Positions 16,835-25,285 of a stretch of DNA of 64,000 nt are shown here, piece by piece. The position numbers and the translations under genes were made by a program. The notes under the pieces were generated by a model, which worked only from the letters and a program-made list of their open reading frames with translations, had not been told where the DNA came from and did not search any database. Position 1 is the stretch's first letter. Every line of letters starts with the position of its first letter. This DNA is from Palsa-506 sp963707065. GTDB taxonomy: Bacteria > Actinomycetota > Actinomycetes > Streptosporangiales > Streptosporangiaceae. The stretch spans positions 248,001 through 312,000 of the forward strand of contig CAVPPJ010000018.1 of NCBI GenBank assembly GCA_963707065.1. The letters are read 5' to 3'.

Positions 16835-17899
16835 TCAGCAGGACGGAACGGGCTTGCCCGCCTTCAGCGCCCGGAGGTCATTAACGGCCCCGCGCAGCGT
16901 GCTGACCTTGACCAGGCGCATACCGGCCGGAACGGCACCGACGGTATCCGGGCAGTTGGCGGCGGGGGTAAGGAAGATCGTGGCACCGGCGGCGCGGGCG
17001 CCCGCCATCTTCTGCTGTATCCCGCCGATCGGATCCACCGTGCCGTCCGCCTCGATTTCCCCGGTTCCGGCGATGAATTTTCCGGCAGTCAGGTTCATCG
17101 GAGTGAGCTTGTTGATGATGCCGAGGGCGAACATCATCCCGGCACTCGGGCCGCCGATGTTCGTGATATTTATCTTCACCGAGAACGGGAAGACGAAGCT
17201 CTCCTGAACGTTCACCCCGATCACGGCCTGGCCCTGCACATCCTTGCTTACCAGCCGGAAGCGGCGCGGCTTGCCCTTCCTGATGACGGTAATCTCCAGC
17301 GGGGTCCCCGGCCGGCGGGCCTTGATCAGCGTTCCGGCATCCGCGGTGCAGGTCACCGGCCTGCCGTCGACCGCGGAGATGATGTCGCCTGACCGCAGCA
17401 CGCCGTGGGCCGGCATCCCGGCCTCGGTCCCCGCGATCGTGTCGACTGTCTTGAACTTGATATTCAGCTGGCATAGCGCGGCCGCCACGGCGGTCTGCTG
17501 GGAGTTGGTCATCTCCTCGGTGTCCTGCTTAGTCACCTGCTGCTCGCTCTGGCCGGGCGTGAAGATCTCCCCTTCGGGAACCACCGCGTCGTGCGGGCTG
17601 AGCCAGGCCCGCAGCGCGGCGAAGATGTTGAACCGGGTTCCCGGCCCGCCGATGAAGGACACCGTGACCATATTGAGGTGCCCGCTGGTCGGGTAGGTGC
17701 GGTGCCCGCTGATCTCGATCATGGGGCTGCCGCCCGACTTCCCGAGGGTGTTCAGCGTGGGTCCGGGGGTCAGCGCCACATACGGGACGGAGGCGACGGA
17801 TGCGATCACCAGCGCGACCACCACGCCGGCCGCGGCGACCAGCAGCGTCGCCATATGACGGGACCCGGGCCGGAAGTTACGCACTGTTGACCCACTCAC
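16835..17899 (-). CDS. PDZ and Lon-like (S16) serine protease, YlbL/Rv3194c type
   Basis: 354 residues. A signal-anchor helix (about 19-42) is followed by an extracytoplasmic PDZ domain (GMPAHGVLRSGDIISAVDGRPV). After it comes a Lon-type protease domain with the Ser-Lys dyad in GGPSAGMMFALG and GGIQQKMAGARAAGA. This is the membrane-bound, ATPase-free Lon relative that cleaves secreted or membrane substrates. The GTG start at 17899 lies inside the end of moaE (23-bp overlap). An internal ATG at 17854 would remove the overlap and still keep the membrane helix. The gene lies between moaE and the UPF0182 gene on the same strand, and the 196-bp gap before UPF0182 carries two copies of GCAACTTACC (16694 and 16764). 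Confidence 0.9.
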   Translation of the reverse strand: MSGSTVRNFRPGSRHMATLLVAAAGVVVALVIASVASVPYVALTPGPTLNTLGKSGGSPMIEISGHRTYPTSGHLNMVTVSFIGGPGTRFNIFAALRAWLSPHDAVVPEGEIFTPGQSEQQVTKQDTEEMTNSQQTAVAAALCQLNIKFKTVDTIAGTEAGMPAHGVLRSGDIISAVDGRPVTCTADAGTLIKARRPGTPLEITVIRKGKPRRFRLVSKDVQGQAVIGVNVQESFVFPFSVKINITNIGGPSAGMMFALGIINKLTPMNLTAGKFIAGTGEIEADGTVDPIGGIQQKMAGARAAGATIFLTPAANCPDTVGAVPAGMRLVKVSTLRGAVNDLRALKAGKPVPSC

Positions 17900-18299
17900 T
17901 TCCGCCGTCGCCGAATTGCTGGTGCTTCCAGATCGGCACGGTCGCCTTCAGCTCATCGATCAGGGCCCGGCAGGCGTCAAACGCCTTGCCCCGGTGCGCG
18001 CAGGAGACCGCCACCACGACCGCGAGTTCGCCGACGTCCAGCTCGCCGAGCCGGTGCACGGCGGCAAGCGCGCGGACGTCGAAGCGGGCCGCTATCTTTT
18101 CCGCTACCCGCCGCAGCTCAGCCGCGGCGGACGGGTGGGCGCTGTAGGAGAGCCGCAGGACTCCCCGGTCCTGATCGTGATCCCTGACGACGCCGGTGAA
18201 CAGGGCGATGCCTCCGGCGGCCGGGTCCTTAACGGCGCTCAGCGCCTCGTCAACGGACAGCTCCTCATGCCGCAGCTCGGCCAGCCTGATCACGTTCAC
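17877..18299 (-). CDS. moaE: Molybdopterin synthase catalytic subunit MoaE
   Basis: 140 residues, the full family length. The sequence IALFTGVVRDHDQDRGVLRLSYSAHP, then VHRLGELDVGELAVVVAVSCAHRGKAFDACR and LKATVPIWKHQ at the C-terminus are the MoaE signature. The lysines in LKATVPIWKHQ act in sulfur transfer from thiocarboxylated MoaD to cyclic pyranopterin monophosphate. No moaD lies next to it, so the small subunit must be encoded elsewhere. It overlaps the Lon-like protease gene by 23 bp, which suggests co-transcription. The ATG start has no competing upstream candidate of note. Confidence 0.95.
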   Translation of the reverse strand: MNVIRLAELRHEELSVDEALSAVKDPAAGGIALFTGVVRDHDQDRGVLRLSYSAHPSAAAELRRVAEKIAARFDVRALAAVHRLGELDVGELAVVVAVSCAHRGKAFDACRALIDELKATVPIWKHQQFGDGGSEWVNSA

Positions 18300-18342
18300 G
18301 CTGCAAAGCTACCTGCCGGGCCGGCGAGCAGGTCACGTCGCG

Positions 18343-19500
18343 TCACGTGGCACGGCGGCGGCGCCGGGCCCGGCGCACGATCGCCGCGGTGCCAATCACC
18401 GCCACGGTGGCGCCGGCCGCGCCGGCCGCCACCGTCGCGTCCTTCCTGGCGAGCCGGCGGCCCGCGACCGCCAGGCGGCCCGCCCGCTGCTCAAGCAGGA
18501 CGCTGAAGGCAGCGGCGTTATCGAACTCCGGCGACCAGCCCGCGGCCCTGAGGGCCTGGCAGTCAACCACCCACGGGTACACGACGAAATGCAGGTCGGT
18601 GACCGGTACCGGGGTTATCCCGGCGCGGTGCAGCCGCTGCGCGGTGCCGAACGTCAGCGCGGCAGGCAGCTCGATCCTGCGCAGCCCGGAAAGTTCTTCT
18701 AGCTGCTCCTGCTCCAGCCAGCCGTCGCAGCCGACGGCGAACTCGCCGCTCACCTCACCCGCCGCGGCCAGTTCCAGCGCGGACACCAGGTCGGCGGTAT
18801 GGCAGAACTGCCACCGCGGCGCGCAGCCCTTCACCGTGAGCAGCCGCGGCGCCTCGAAATGCCTGGTCACCACCGTGTCCACGCCCTCGCCGACCAGCGC
18901 GGCCGGCCGCACGACCGTAATGGCCATGCCCAGATGCGTCCGTGCCGAGCGCTGCGCAAGTTGCTCAATCTCCAGCATGTCGCCGACCACGCTGCCGTCC
19001 GGATCAGCACCGAGCGGCGCGGTCTCGGCCAGCGGCACCGGGTTGTCCGGGCGCGCGCCGTACACCATCGCGCTGGTGACCAGGACGACCCGGCCGACCC
19101 GGCCGGCCGCCGCCGCGGTGAGCACCGTCTGCGCGCCGCGGACGTTGAAGGCCCGCCGTGAGCGGGAGTCGGAGTCCGGCGCCAGGTCGAGGTCCGTATG
19201 CACGACCACGTCCACCCCGGTCAGGCGCCCGGCCAGCGCGGGATCCCGCACATCGACGACGCGCCAGGTCACGCCGGTCACGTCACCCCGGTGATCGTCG
19301 ATGGCGACCACCCGGCCGATCCGCGCCGACGACGCGAGCCGGACCGTGAGGTCATGGCCGAGTCCACGCGCGGCACCGGTGACTGCGACAACGGGCCCGC
19401 GGCCGCGGGCCGCCGGGCCCGCGTCCGCGCGGCTGAGACCGGCCGCCGGCCCGGCGGCGCGACTCAGCCTTGGGCGAACGTGGCCCTCTCCCTTACTCAA
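18343..19500 (-). CDS. NAD-dependent epimerase/dehydratase (extended SDR) with C-terminal membrane segment
   Basis: 385 residues. A Pro/Ala/Arg-rich leader of about 35 residues precedes VVAVTGAARGLGHDL, the Rossmann nucleotide-binding motif of extended short-chain dehydrogenases. Further signs are VVDVRDP, DVVVHTDLD, LVTSAMVYGARPDN and VVRPAALVGEG. The active-site Tyr is in VYGA, but the usual following Lys (YxxxK) is absent, so catalysis may be lost or changed. The C-terminus has a hydrophobic helix (VAAGAAGATVAVIGTAAIV) and a poly-Arg tail, pointing to a membrane anchor with the domain in the cytoplasm. The start in this Ala/Arg-rich stretch is uncertain. It is transcribed divergently from the DUF2342 gene and towards moaE. 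The substrate is unknown. Confidence 0.75.
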   Translation of the reverse strand: MSKGEGHVRPRLSRAAGPAAGLSRADAGPAARGRGPVVAVTGAARGLGHDLTVRLASSARIGRVVAIDDHRGDVTGVTWRVVDVRDPALAGRLTGVDVVVHTDLDLAPDSDSRSRRAFNVRGAQTVLTAAAAGRVGRVVLVTSAMVYGARPDNPVPLAETAPLGADPDGSVVGDMLEIEQLAQRSARTHLGMAITVVRPAALVGEGVDTVVTRHFEAPRLLTVKGCAPRWQFCHTADLVSALELAAAGEVSGEFAVGCDGWLEQEQLEELSGLRRIELPAALTFGTAQRLHRAGITPVPVTDLHFVVYPWVVDCQALRAAGWSPEFDNAAAFSVLLEQRAGRLAVAGRRLARKDATVAAGAAGATVAVIGTAAIVRRARRRRRAT

Positions 19501-19577
19501 CGTGCGGCGCTCCCGGATAACGTGGCGGACGTGACTTCTCCATCCTGCCTGTCCATCCTGCCTGAGAGGCAGCTGCG

Positions 19578-21089
19578 ATGACTGATCCTCCCTTCGGCTT
19601 CGGGCCGCCCGGCGACCGCGGTGGCTCCGGCGATTCCGGCGGTACCCCAGGCGGCGGGCCGCTAGGACCGCTGGGCGACCCGCAGCAATTCGCGGATGCC
19701 CTGCGGCAGTTCGCCGACCTGATGTCCTGGCAAGGCGGCCCGGTCAACTGGGACCTAGCCAAGAACATCGCACGGCAGACGGTATCGGCCAAGGGCGATC
19801 CCAGCGTCCTCGATGTCGAGCGGCAGAAGGTCGTGGACGCCATCCGGGTCGCTGACCTCTGGCTGGAGGACGCGACCAGCTTCCCCACCGGAATCCGGGC
19901 GGTACAGGCCTGGAGCCGGTCGGAGTGGGTTGAGGCGACGCTCCCGGTCTGGTCCAAGCTCTGCGATCCGATCGCGGCCCGCGCCGTCGATGCCATGGGC
20001 GGCTTGCTCGCCGAGGATCCGGAGGAACTCGGCGGCGAGCTTCCGCCTGAGCTGCGCTCGGCGATGACGGCGATGACTGGCGGCATGGGCGGGCTCGGCG
20101 CCCTCGGCGGGCTCGGCCAGATGATGCGCAGGATCGGCGGGATGATGGTCGGCGGCCAGACCGGCGCGGCCATCGGCGCGCTCGCCGAGGAGGTCGTCAG
20201 CTCCACCGACGTCGGCCTGCCGCTCGGCCCGGAAGGAACCGCGGCGCTGCTGCCCGCGGGCGTCGCCGCGTTCGGCGAAGGACTGTCTGTCGACGCGGAC
20301 GAAGTCCGGCTGTTCCTGGCCATGCGTGAGGCGGCGCACCACCGGCTGTTCGCGCACGTGCCCTGGCTGCGCGCCCGGCTGCTCGGCGCTGTCGAGGACT
20401 ATGCGCGGGGCATCACCGTGGACACCTCGGCATTGCGCGACGCTATGCCTGCGATCGACCCGGCAAACCCTGAAGCGCTGAACGAGGCCCTCGCCGGTGC
20501 CGCCCTCTTCCAGCCCGAGGACACCGAGCAGCAGAAAGCCGCGCTGGCCCGGCTGGAAACGGTGCTAGCGCTCGTCGAGGGGTGGGTGGCGACCGTGGTC
20601 GGCTCGGTGGCCGCGGACCGGCTGCCCCAGGCCAACTCCCTCGCCGAGGCGATCAGGCGGCGCCGGGCCACCGGCGGCCCGGCGGAACGGACCTTCGCCA
20701 CGCTGGTCGGGCTCGAGCTCAGGCCGCGCAGGCTCAGGGAGGCCGCGGCCATCTGGGGTGGGCTTACCGACGCGCGCGGCGTCAGTGGCAGGGATGCCAT
20801 CTGGGCGCATCCGGACCTGCTGCCGACCGCGGATGATTTCGACGACCCCGACGGATTCGTGCGCGGCAGGCCAGAACTAGATATCTCGGATCTCGATCCG
20901 GGCACGCCCGGCACCTCCGGTGGCACGCCCGGCGCCCCCGGTGGCACGCCCGGCGCCCCCGGTGGCACGCCCGGCGCCCCCGGTGGCACAGCCGGCGCCC
21001 CCGGTGGCACAGCCGGCGGCACGTCCGGGCAGGATCCGCCGGCCGAGGGCCAGCCGCCAGCCGAGGGCCAGCCGCCCGCGGCAGGCTAG
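19578..21089 (+). CDS. DUF2342 zincin-like metalloprotease family protein (Rv3195-like)
   Basis: 503 residues. The core (about 70-420) matches the DUF2342/zincin-like type-2 family: VDAIRVADLWLEDATSFP, RSEWVEATLPVW, and FLAMREAAHHRLFAHVPWLRARL, whose E-A-A-H-H element resembles a metal site. Some members are labelled F420-associated, which fits a genome with F420 genes, but no activity is established. The N-terminus is Gly/Pro-rich and the C-terminus carries five GGTPGAP-type repeats plus AEGQPP repeats, probably disordered. It keeps the mycobacterial order (UPF0182, Lon-like, DUF2342, ThiF-like, ABC1 kinase, WhiB7). The ATG follows GAGAGGCAG. Confidence 0.85.
   Translation: MTDPPFGFGPPGDRGGSGDSGGTPGGGPLGPLGDPQQFADALRQFADLMSWQGGPVNWDLAKNIARQTVSAKGDPSVLDVERQKVVDAIRVADLWLEDATSFPTGIRAVQAWSRSEWVEATLPVWSKLCDPIAARAVDAMGGLLAEDPEELGGELPPELRSAMTAMTGGMGGLGALGGLGQMMRRIGGMMVGGQTGAAIGALAEEVVSSTDVGLPLGPEGTAALLPAGVAAFGEGLSVDADEVRLFLAMREAAHHRLFAHVPWLRARLLGAVEDYARGITVDTSALRDAMPAIDPANPEALNEALAGAALFQPEDTEQQKAALARLETVLALVEGWVATVVGSVAADRLPQANSLAEAIRRRRATGGPAERTFATLVGLELRPRRLREAAAIWGGLTDARGVSGRDAIWAHPDLLPTADDFDDPDGFVRGRPELDISDLDPGTPGTSGGTPGAPGGTPGAPGGTPGAPGGTAGAPGGTAGGTSGQDPPAEGQPPAEGQPPAAG
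20919..21023 (+). repeat. Five tandem 21-bp repeats coding for GGTPGAP
   Basis: Copies begin at 20919, 20940, 20961, 20982 and 21003. The unit encodes Gly-Gly-Thr-Pro-Gly-Ala-Pro, and the last two copies change CCC to GCC. In-frame units of seven residues suggest a repeat tail that can grow or shrink by slippage without breaking the gene. Confidence 0.9.
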
Positions 21090-21602
21090 CCCGCCCGGCG
21101 GCCGCCACCGCCCAGGCGGGTTAGTCCGCTCGGCACCGGCTAGCCCGCCCGGCGGCCGCAGTACAAGCGCCGCATCCTGGGCGCCACGCAGGCAGGCAGA
21201 CCTCGCTACGGCCGTTCCCGCCGGTATATGACCGAATTGTGTCCTGGCGGGGCATGACGGGCTACTGCGTTTCGCGCGGCCTGGAGATTGTCGATGCATA
21301 CTCGTCCAATTTCTACCTCCGTTCCCTCGGCCGGTTCGCCGGGATCGCCGACCGCGGACTGCGGTCGGCCGCAAGCTGCACCCTCGGCCGGCTGGCCGCT
21401 GATCACAACAATCTCGTCTTCGTGATCCGCAACCCCGGCTAGCACGCGACCCGCACCACCACCGCGCCAGCCCGGGCCGGCGTGGTGAGTATCGAACCAC
21501 TGCCGGACATGCTCACCACAGTCACCGTAGGTACCACACACCCCGCGCGCATCGTAAACAAACCGCTGGACACCGTCCGGGTGCTCCGCAACCATCAGCA
21601 CC
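21090..21602. other. 512-bp region between DUF2342 and GNAT genes
   Basis: This stretch is mixed. Up to about 21200 it is G+C-rich with two copies of GCCCGCCCGGCGGCCGC. From about 21210 the base composition is lower. A short plus-strand frame at 21239-21442 has coding-like third positions, and a minus-strand frame (21206-21601) is open but has poor codon bias. No promoter, RNA or repeat is clear. Confidence 0.4.
21239..21442 (+). CDS. Small hypothetical protein or gene remnant (67 aa)
   Basis: A GTG-initiated frame of 67 codons, about 85% G/C at third positions, reading TGYCVSRGLEIVDAYSSN and ending DHNNLVFVIRNPG. I do not recognise a family. The last residues look like the C-terminal strand of a larger enzyme, so this may be a decayed 3' fragment rather than a gene. 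It has no clear ribosome-binding site. Confidence 0.3.
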   Translation: MSWRGMTGYCVSRGLEIVDAYSSNFYLRSLGRFAGIADRGLRSAASCTLGRLAADHNNLVFVIRNPG

Positions 21603-22178
21603 GTGACGGATGAGAGCGAGCGGCAGCCATCGTCGGTTGCCAGTTCGAAGCGGGTGAGGTTCGTCGAGCTTCCTGGCGCGGCAATGACCGCGTTGCTGGA
21701 CGGGGACCTTCGGCAGGCCAGCGCCGTGGCCGGGGTCGAGCTTGCCGCGTATTTCGTGGCGGACCAGGCACGGCGGCTCTGGCGACGGCGGCTTGACCAG
21801 ATAGCCGCCGACCCCGGGAGCGCACGCTGGGTCGCGCGGGCAGCGGTAGCAGAGCCCGAAGGAGTGGTCGTGGGTTATGCCGGGTTCCACGGACCGCCCG
21901 ATGAGGCAGGCATGGTCGAGGTCGGCTATTCGGTCGTCCCTGAATTCCGCCGCCAGGGGTATGCCCGGGCGATGCTGGCCGAGTTGCTGCGCCGGGCTGC
22001 AGACGAGCCCGCAGTCCGGATCGTGCGGGCTACGATCAGCCCCGGAAATGCCGCCTCGCTGGCGACGATCGCCGGGTTCGGCTTCGCCGAGGCCGGGGAG
22101 CAGTGGGACGACGAGGACGGCCTCGAGCTTATTTTTGAGATTCCGGCCGGCCACGGGCCAGAGCAGCCAGTGGCGTGA
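21603..22178 (+). CDS. GNAT-family N-acetyltransferase (RimJ/RimL-like)
   Basis: 191 residues. The acetyl-CoA site is seen in VEVGYSVVPEFRRQGYARAMLAELLRRA (motif A, R-R-Q-G-Y-A), followed by VRATISPGNAASLATIAGFGFAEAG (motif B, with the Asn-Ala-Ala-Ser helix start). This arrangement is that of RimJ/RimL-type acetyltransferases, which modify protein N-termini, small amines or antibiotics. The substrate cannot be told. GTG 21603 is the first start of the frame; there is no strong ribosome-binding site. It interrupts the otherwise conserved DUF2342 to ThiF-like order, so it may be a local insertion. Confidence 0.85.
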   Translation: MTDESERQPSSVASSKRVRFVELPGAAMTALLDGDLRQASAVAGVELAAYFVADQARRLWRRRLDQIAADPGSARWVARAAVAEPEGVVVGYAGFHGPPDEAGMVEVGYSVVPEFRRQGYARAMLAELLRRAADEPAVRIVRATISPGNAASLATIAGFGFAEAGEQWDDEDGLELIFEIPAGHGPEQPVA

Positions 22179-22331
22179 GGCGGCTGCCTGCCATCACGGC
22201 GCGGCTACCGGGCGGGTGCCACACCGGCCAGCACTGTCAGGTGGGTGCAGGCCGGCCACCGGCGTGAGGCGGATGGCGGCCAGCGTGCTGGCGTTGCCGG
22301 AATTGTCGGCCCTGCCTGCCACGCTTGCCGC

Positions 22332-23510
22332 GTGAGGCCAGCGCTCAAACCGGGTCTGCTTCCCGTCTGGCGGGATCGCGACACCCTGCAGATCGGCATC
22401 GATCCGCGCCGCGCCGTGGCGCTCACCGGAATGGCCGGCGCGGCCTGGGTGATCAGCTTGCTGGACGGAAGCCGCGACCGCGCCCAGGTAATAGCCGCGG
22501 CGGGTGATCGCGGCATGCCGGCCCAGCTGGCCGATCGGGTGCTTACCCTGCTGGCCGCCGGCGGCGCGCTGGATGACTTCCCCACGGGCACCTACCGGGT
22601 GCTGCCCAGGCAGTTGCGTACGCTGCTCGCTCCCGAGCTGGCCGCCGCGTCCCTCGCTCATGGCGACAGCGACGGCGGCGCCCGGACGCTCGCGCGGCGG
22701 CGGGCTGCGCACGTTCGCATCATGGGCAGCGGCCGGCTGGAGCCCGTCATCGCGGGCCTTCTCACCGAGTCCGGGATAGGCCGGGTGGACAGCACGGCGG
22801 CGCTGGGCCGGGAAGGGAATGGCCGGGCGCAGAGAGCGGATGGCCGGGGGCAGAGAGCGGATGGCCGAGGGCAGGGAGCGGGCACCCAGGCGCGGGGAGC
22901 GGACGCCCCGGGACGGGGCACCGGAGCCCGGGGGCAGGGACTGGAGCAGGAAGCCGACATTCCGGGGCGGGGATTAGCGGCCGCTCCGCCTGGCCGGGTA
23001 CGCGGGACGGGGGGCACCCGATCTGGCCCGGCACGGGCGCGGACGGCGCGAGAACATACGACCCGGGCGCACGGCACGCGGCCGGACCTGGCCGTCCTGA
23101 TCGGGATCCCGGACCCTGAGCTCGCCGCCAGGCTGATGCGCGAGCGGGTACCCCACCTGGCCGTCTCGGCGAGCGAGGCGATCGGCGTCGTCGGCCCGCT
23201 GGTGCTTCCCGGCCGGTCAGCGTGCTTACGCTGCCTCGACCTGGCCAGGACCGACCGCGACCCGGCCTGGCCGCTGATCCTCGCCCAGCTGGCCAGCAGG
23301 CAGGCAGATCCGCCCGCGTGCGACGCCGCTCTCGCCGCGGCGGTGGCCGCCCACGCCACCGCCCAGGTGCTTGCCTTCATTGACCGGCCGGCTCAGGCTG
23401 GCCCGGTGACCAACGGAACGCTGGAGCTCGTACTCCCCGCCTGGCAATGGCGACGCAGAACCTGGGCCCCCCACCTGGAGTGTGCATGTGGCAGACGCAC
23501 CCCGGTATAG
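22332..23510 (+). CDS. ThiF/cyclodehydratase-like protein of the Rv3196 type
   Basis: About 392 residues from GTG 22332. The N-terminal 110 residues (PALKPGLLPVWRDRDTLQIGIDPRRAVALTGM, then a helix-rich stretch) resemble the peptide-clamp region of actinobacterial cyclodehydratase-like proteins. A Rossmann-like MGSGRLEPVIAGLL follows. The second half has LVLPGRSACLRCLDLARTDRDPAWPLILAQL and ends in CACGRR, giving Cys pairs likely to bind zinc. Between them is a 100-residue Arg/Gly-rich insert with 21-bp DNA repeats. No YcaO or precursor peptide gene is near, so it is probably not part of a peptide-natural-product cluster. The same gene stands before the ABC1 kinase in mycobacteria. Upstream residues to 22245 are poor and were left out. 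Confidence 0.75.
   Translation: MRPALKPGLLPVWRDRDTLQIGIDPRRAVALTGMAGAAWVISLLDGSRDRAQVIAAAGDRGMPAQLADRVLTLLAAGGALDDFPTGTYRVLPRQLRTLLAPELAAASLAHGDSDGGARTLARRRAAHVRIMGSGRLEPVIAGLLTESGIGRVDSTAALGREGNGRAQRADGRGQRADGRGQGAGTQARGADAPGRGTGARGQGLEQEADIPGRGLAAAPPGRVRGTGGTRSGPARARTAREHTTRAHGTRPDLAVLIGIPDPELAARLMRERVPHLAVSASEAIGVVGPLVLPGRSACLRCLDLARTDRDPAWPLILAQLASRQADPPACDAALAAAVAAHATAQVLAFIDRPAQAGPVTNGTLELVLPAWQWRRRTWAPHLECACGRRTPV
22819..22881 (+). repeat. Three tandem 21-bp repeats in the ThiF-like gene
   Basis: Copies begin at 22819, 22840 and 22861 and share ATGGCCGRGGGCAGRGAGCGG with one or two changes. They encode G-R-(A/G)-Q-R-A-D/G units and mark a variable-length linker. Confidence 0.85.
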
Positions 23511-23525
23511 CGGAGAATAGAGATC

Positions 23526-24893
23526 ATGAGCGATCTGCCACGCCGCGCCGTCACGCGCACCGCCAAGCTGGCCACGCTGCCGGTCGGGCTTTTTGGCCGT
23601 ACCGCGCTGGGGCTCGGCAAGCGCCTCGGCGGACGGCCGGCTGAGATGGTCGCCCAGGAGATACAGCAGCGTACGGCCGAGCAGATCTTCAGGGTTCTTG
23701 GCGAGCTCAAGGGCGGCGCCATGAAGTTCGGCCAGGCGCTGTCGATCTTCGAAGCCGCCCTGCCGCCGGAGATCGCCGGGCCGTACCGGGCTACCCTCGC
23801 CAGGCTGCAGGAATCCGCGCCGCCGCTGCCGGCGCAGTCCGTCCACAAGGTTCTCGCCAGCGACATGGGCGAGGACTGGCGGGCCAGCTTCGCCGAGTTC
23901 GACGACCAGCCGGCCGCCGCTGCCTCCATCGGGCAGGTGCACCGTGCCGTCTGGCAGGACGGCCGCAAGGTGGCCGTCAAGATCCAGTACCCCGGGGCGG
24001 GCAAGGCGCTCATCGGCGACTTCAACCAGCTGAGCCGGGTCGGCATGCTTTTCAATGTGCTCATGCCCGGGCTCGACGTCAAGCCATTGCTCACCGAGCT
24101 GCGGAACAGGGTCGCCGAGGAGCTCGACTACCGGCAGGAGGCCGTTTCCCAGGAAGCCTTCGCCAGTGCCTATGACGGCGATCCGGATGTGTCCGTCCCG
24201 CATGTGATCGCAGCGACAGACCACGTGCTCGTCAGCGAATGGATGGACGGCACCCCGCTCGCCAGGATTATCACCGATGGCACCAAGGAGGAGCGGGACC
24301 GGGCCGGAATCCTGATCGTCCGCTTCCTGTTCTCGGGCCCGGCCCGGGTCGGCTTGCTGCACGCGGATCCGCATCCGGGTAACTTCCGCTTGCTCGCCGA
24401 TGGTCGGCTCGGCGTGCTCGACTTCGGTGCGGTGGACCGGCTGCCAGGTGGTTTCCCGCCGTTCTTCGGCCGACTGCTGCGGCTTATGCACACCGGCGAC
24501 ATCGAGGACGTGGAGCGCGAACTCCGGGAAAACGGCTTCCTCAGGGAAGGCGTCAGTATCGACCTGCCGGCCCTGCGCGCCTTCCTGGCACCGCTCGCCG
24601 AGCCGTCCAAGGTGGAATCCTTCAAGTTCAGCCGCGAGTGGCTGCGCAATGAGGCGGTGCGGTTCACGGACGTGCGTTCGTCAAGCGTTGCGCGGCGGCT
24701 CAACTTGCCGCCCTCTTACGTGCTTATCCACCGTGTCTCAACGGCCGGGGTGGGGGTACTCTGCCAGCTCGAATGCGAGGGGCCGTTCCGGGCCGAAGTG
24801 CTCCGGTGGATGCCCGGATATGCGGAGCAGCCGGAGCCAGCGCCGGCCCCGGAGAGGCCCCAGGCTGCCGCGTCGGCAGTGCCGGAGGCCTAG
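23526..24893 (+). CDS. ABC1/UbiB/AarF family protein kinase-like (Rv3197-like)
   Basis: 455 residues with the atypical kinase features of the UbiB family. There is KGGAMKFGQALS (the KxGQ motif that replaces the normal activation), AAASIGQVHRA (Ala-rich loop), KVAVKIQYPG (ATP lysine), HADPHPGNF (catalytic Asp) and LDFGAVDRLP (metal-binding DFG). UbiB proteins bind ATP and help lipid or quinone handling; the actinobacterial one next to whiB7 has been tied to antibiotic tolerance in mycobacteria. ATG 23526 starts 15 bp after the ThiF-like gene. A 17-bp perfect hairpin at 25018 follows the gene. Confidence 0.92.
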   Translation: MSDLPRRAVTRTAKLATLPVGLFGRTALGLGKRLGGRPAEMVAQEIQQRTAEQIFRVLGELKGGAMKFGQALSIFEAALPPEIAGPYRATLARLQESAPPLPAQSVHKVLASDMGEDWRASFAEFDDQPAAAASIGQVHRAVWQDGRKVAVKIQYPGAGKALIGDFNQLSRVGMLFNVLMPGLDVKPLLTELRNRVAEELDYRQEAVSQEAFASAYDGDPDVSVPHVIAATDHVLVSEWMDGTPLARIITDGTKEERDRAGILIVRFLFSGPARVGLLHADPHPGNFRLLADGRLGVLDFGAVDRLPGGFPPFFGRLLRLMHTGDIEDVERELRENGFLREGVSIDLPALRAFLAPLAEPSKVESFKFSREWLRNEAVRFTDVRSSSVARRLNLPPSYVLIHRVSTAGVGVLCQLECEGPFRAEVLRWMPGYAEQPEPAPAPERPQAAASAVPEA

Positions 24894-25017
24894 CAGCTTC
24901 ATCGCTCTCGCCATGCAGCACGGCTATCGGCATGCATCACCGTTCTCGGCAGGGCACTTGCCAGCGCCAGGACGCGCGGAGCCCGGGCGCGTCACTGACC
25001 GCCCCCAAGACGCCGAA

Positions 25018-25054
25018 GATCCCGTGCCCCCGGCTGAGCCGGGGGCACGGGATC
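25018..25054. terminator. Perfect 17-bp hairpin between convergent genes
   Basis: The arms 25018-25034 and 25038-25054 (GATCCCGTGCCCCCGGC and its exact complement) enclose a three-base TGA loop. It lies between the ABC1 kinase gene and the leftward small-protein gene, so it can end transcription from both sides. There is no T-run, as is common in actinobacteria. Confidence 0.8.
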
Positions 25055-25087
25055 GGTGAAACCGGAGGCCGGGCGATGAGCCCGCGG

Positions 25088-25285
25088 TCAGGAGTCGGGG
25101 TGCAAGGCCAGCTCCGCGCGCAGCCGCATGGCGTCGCACTGCGCGCGGGTCAGATTCCGCTCCGCACGCTGAGCCCGGCGCGACGCCCTGCTCAGGGCAC
25201 GCAGCCGCCGGGCCTGGCTAAGCTCCTGGGCCACCTCCTGCATCCGGCGATGTCGCTCCATGGCGACCTCGTGATCGTGATACAT
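25088..25285 (-). CDS. Small basic coiled protein next to whiB7
   Basis: 65 residues from ATG 25285 (MYHDHEVAMERHRRMQEVAQ). A four-residue longer GTG form begins at 25297. It is a single amphipathic helix rich in Arg/Ala/Glu/Gln, compatible with a coiled coil or an RNA/DNA-contacting helix. I do not recognise a named family, but small ERHRR-type proteins beside whiB7 occur in other actinobacteria, to my knowledge. It reads in the same direction as whiB7, with a gap of about 98 bp after whiB7's stop, so it could be read from the same transcript. Confidence 0.6.
   Translation of the reverse strand: MYHDHEVAMERHRRMQEVAQELSQARRLRALSRASRRAQRAERNLTRAQCDAMRLRAELALHPDS

Noticed and set aside
20919..21023. 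Regular tandem repeats as a possible CRISPR array
   Set aside because: Units are 21 bp, directly adjacent without spacers, in frame inside a coding gene.
21206..21601. A 131-codon minus-strand frame between DUF2342 and GNAT genes
   Set aside because: Third-position bias is poor compared with neighbours and there is no family match or ribosome-binding site.
22332..23510. A RiPP (azoline peptide) biosynthetic cluster
   Set aside because: No YcaO, precursor peptide, dehydrogenase or transporter gene next to it; the gene belongs to a conserved housekeeping block.
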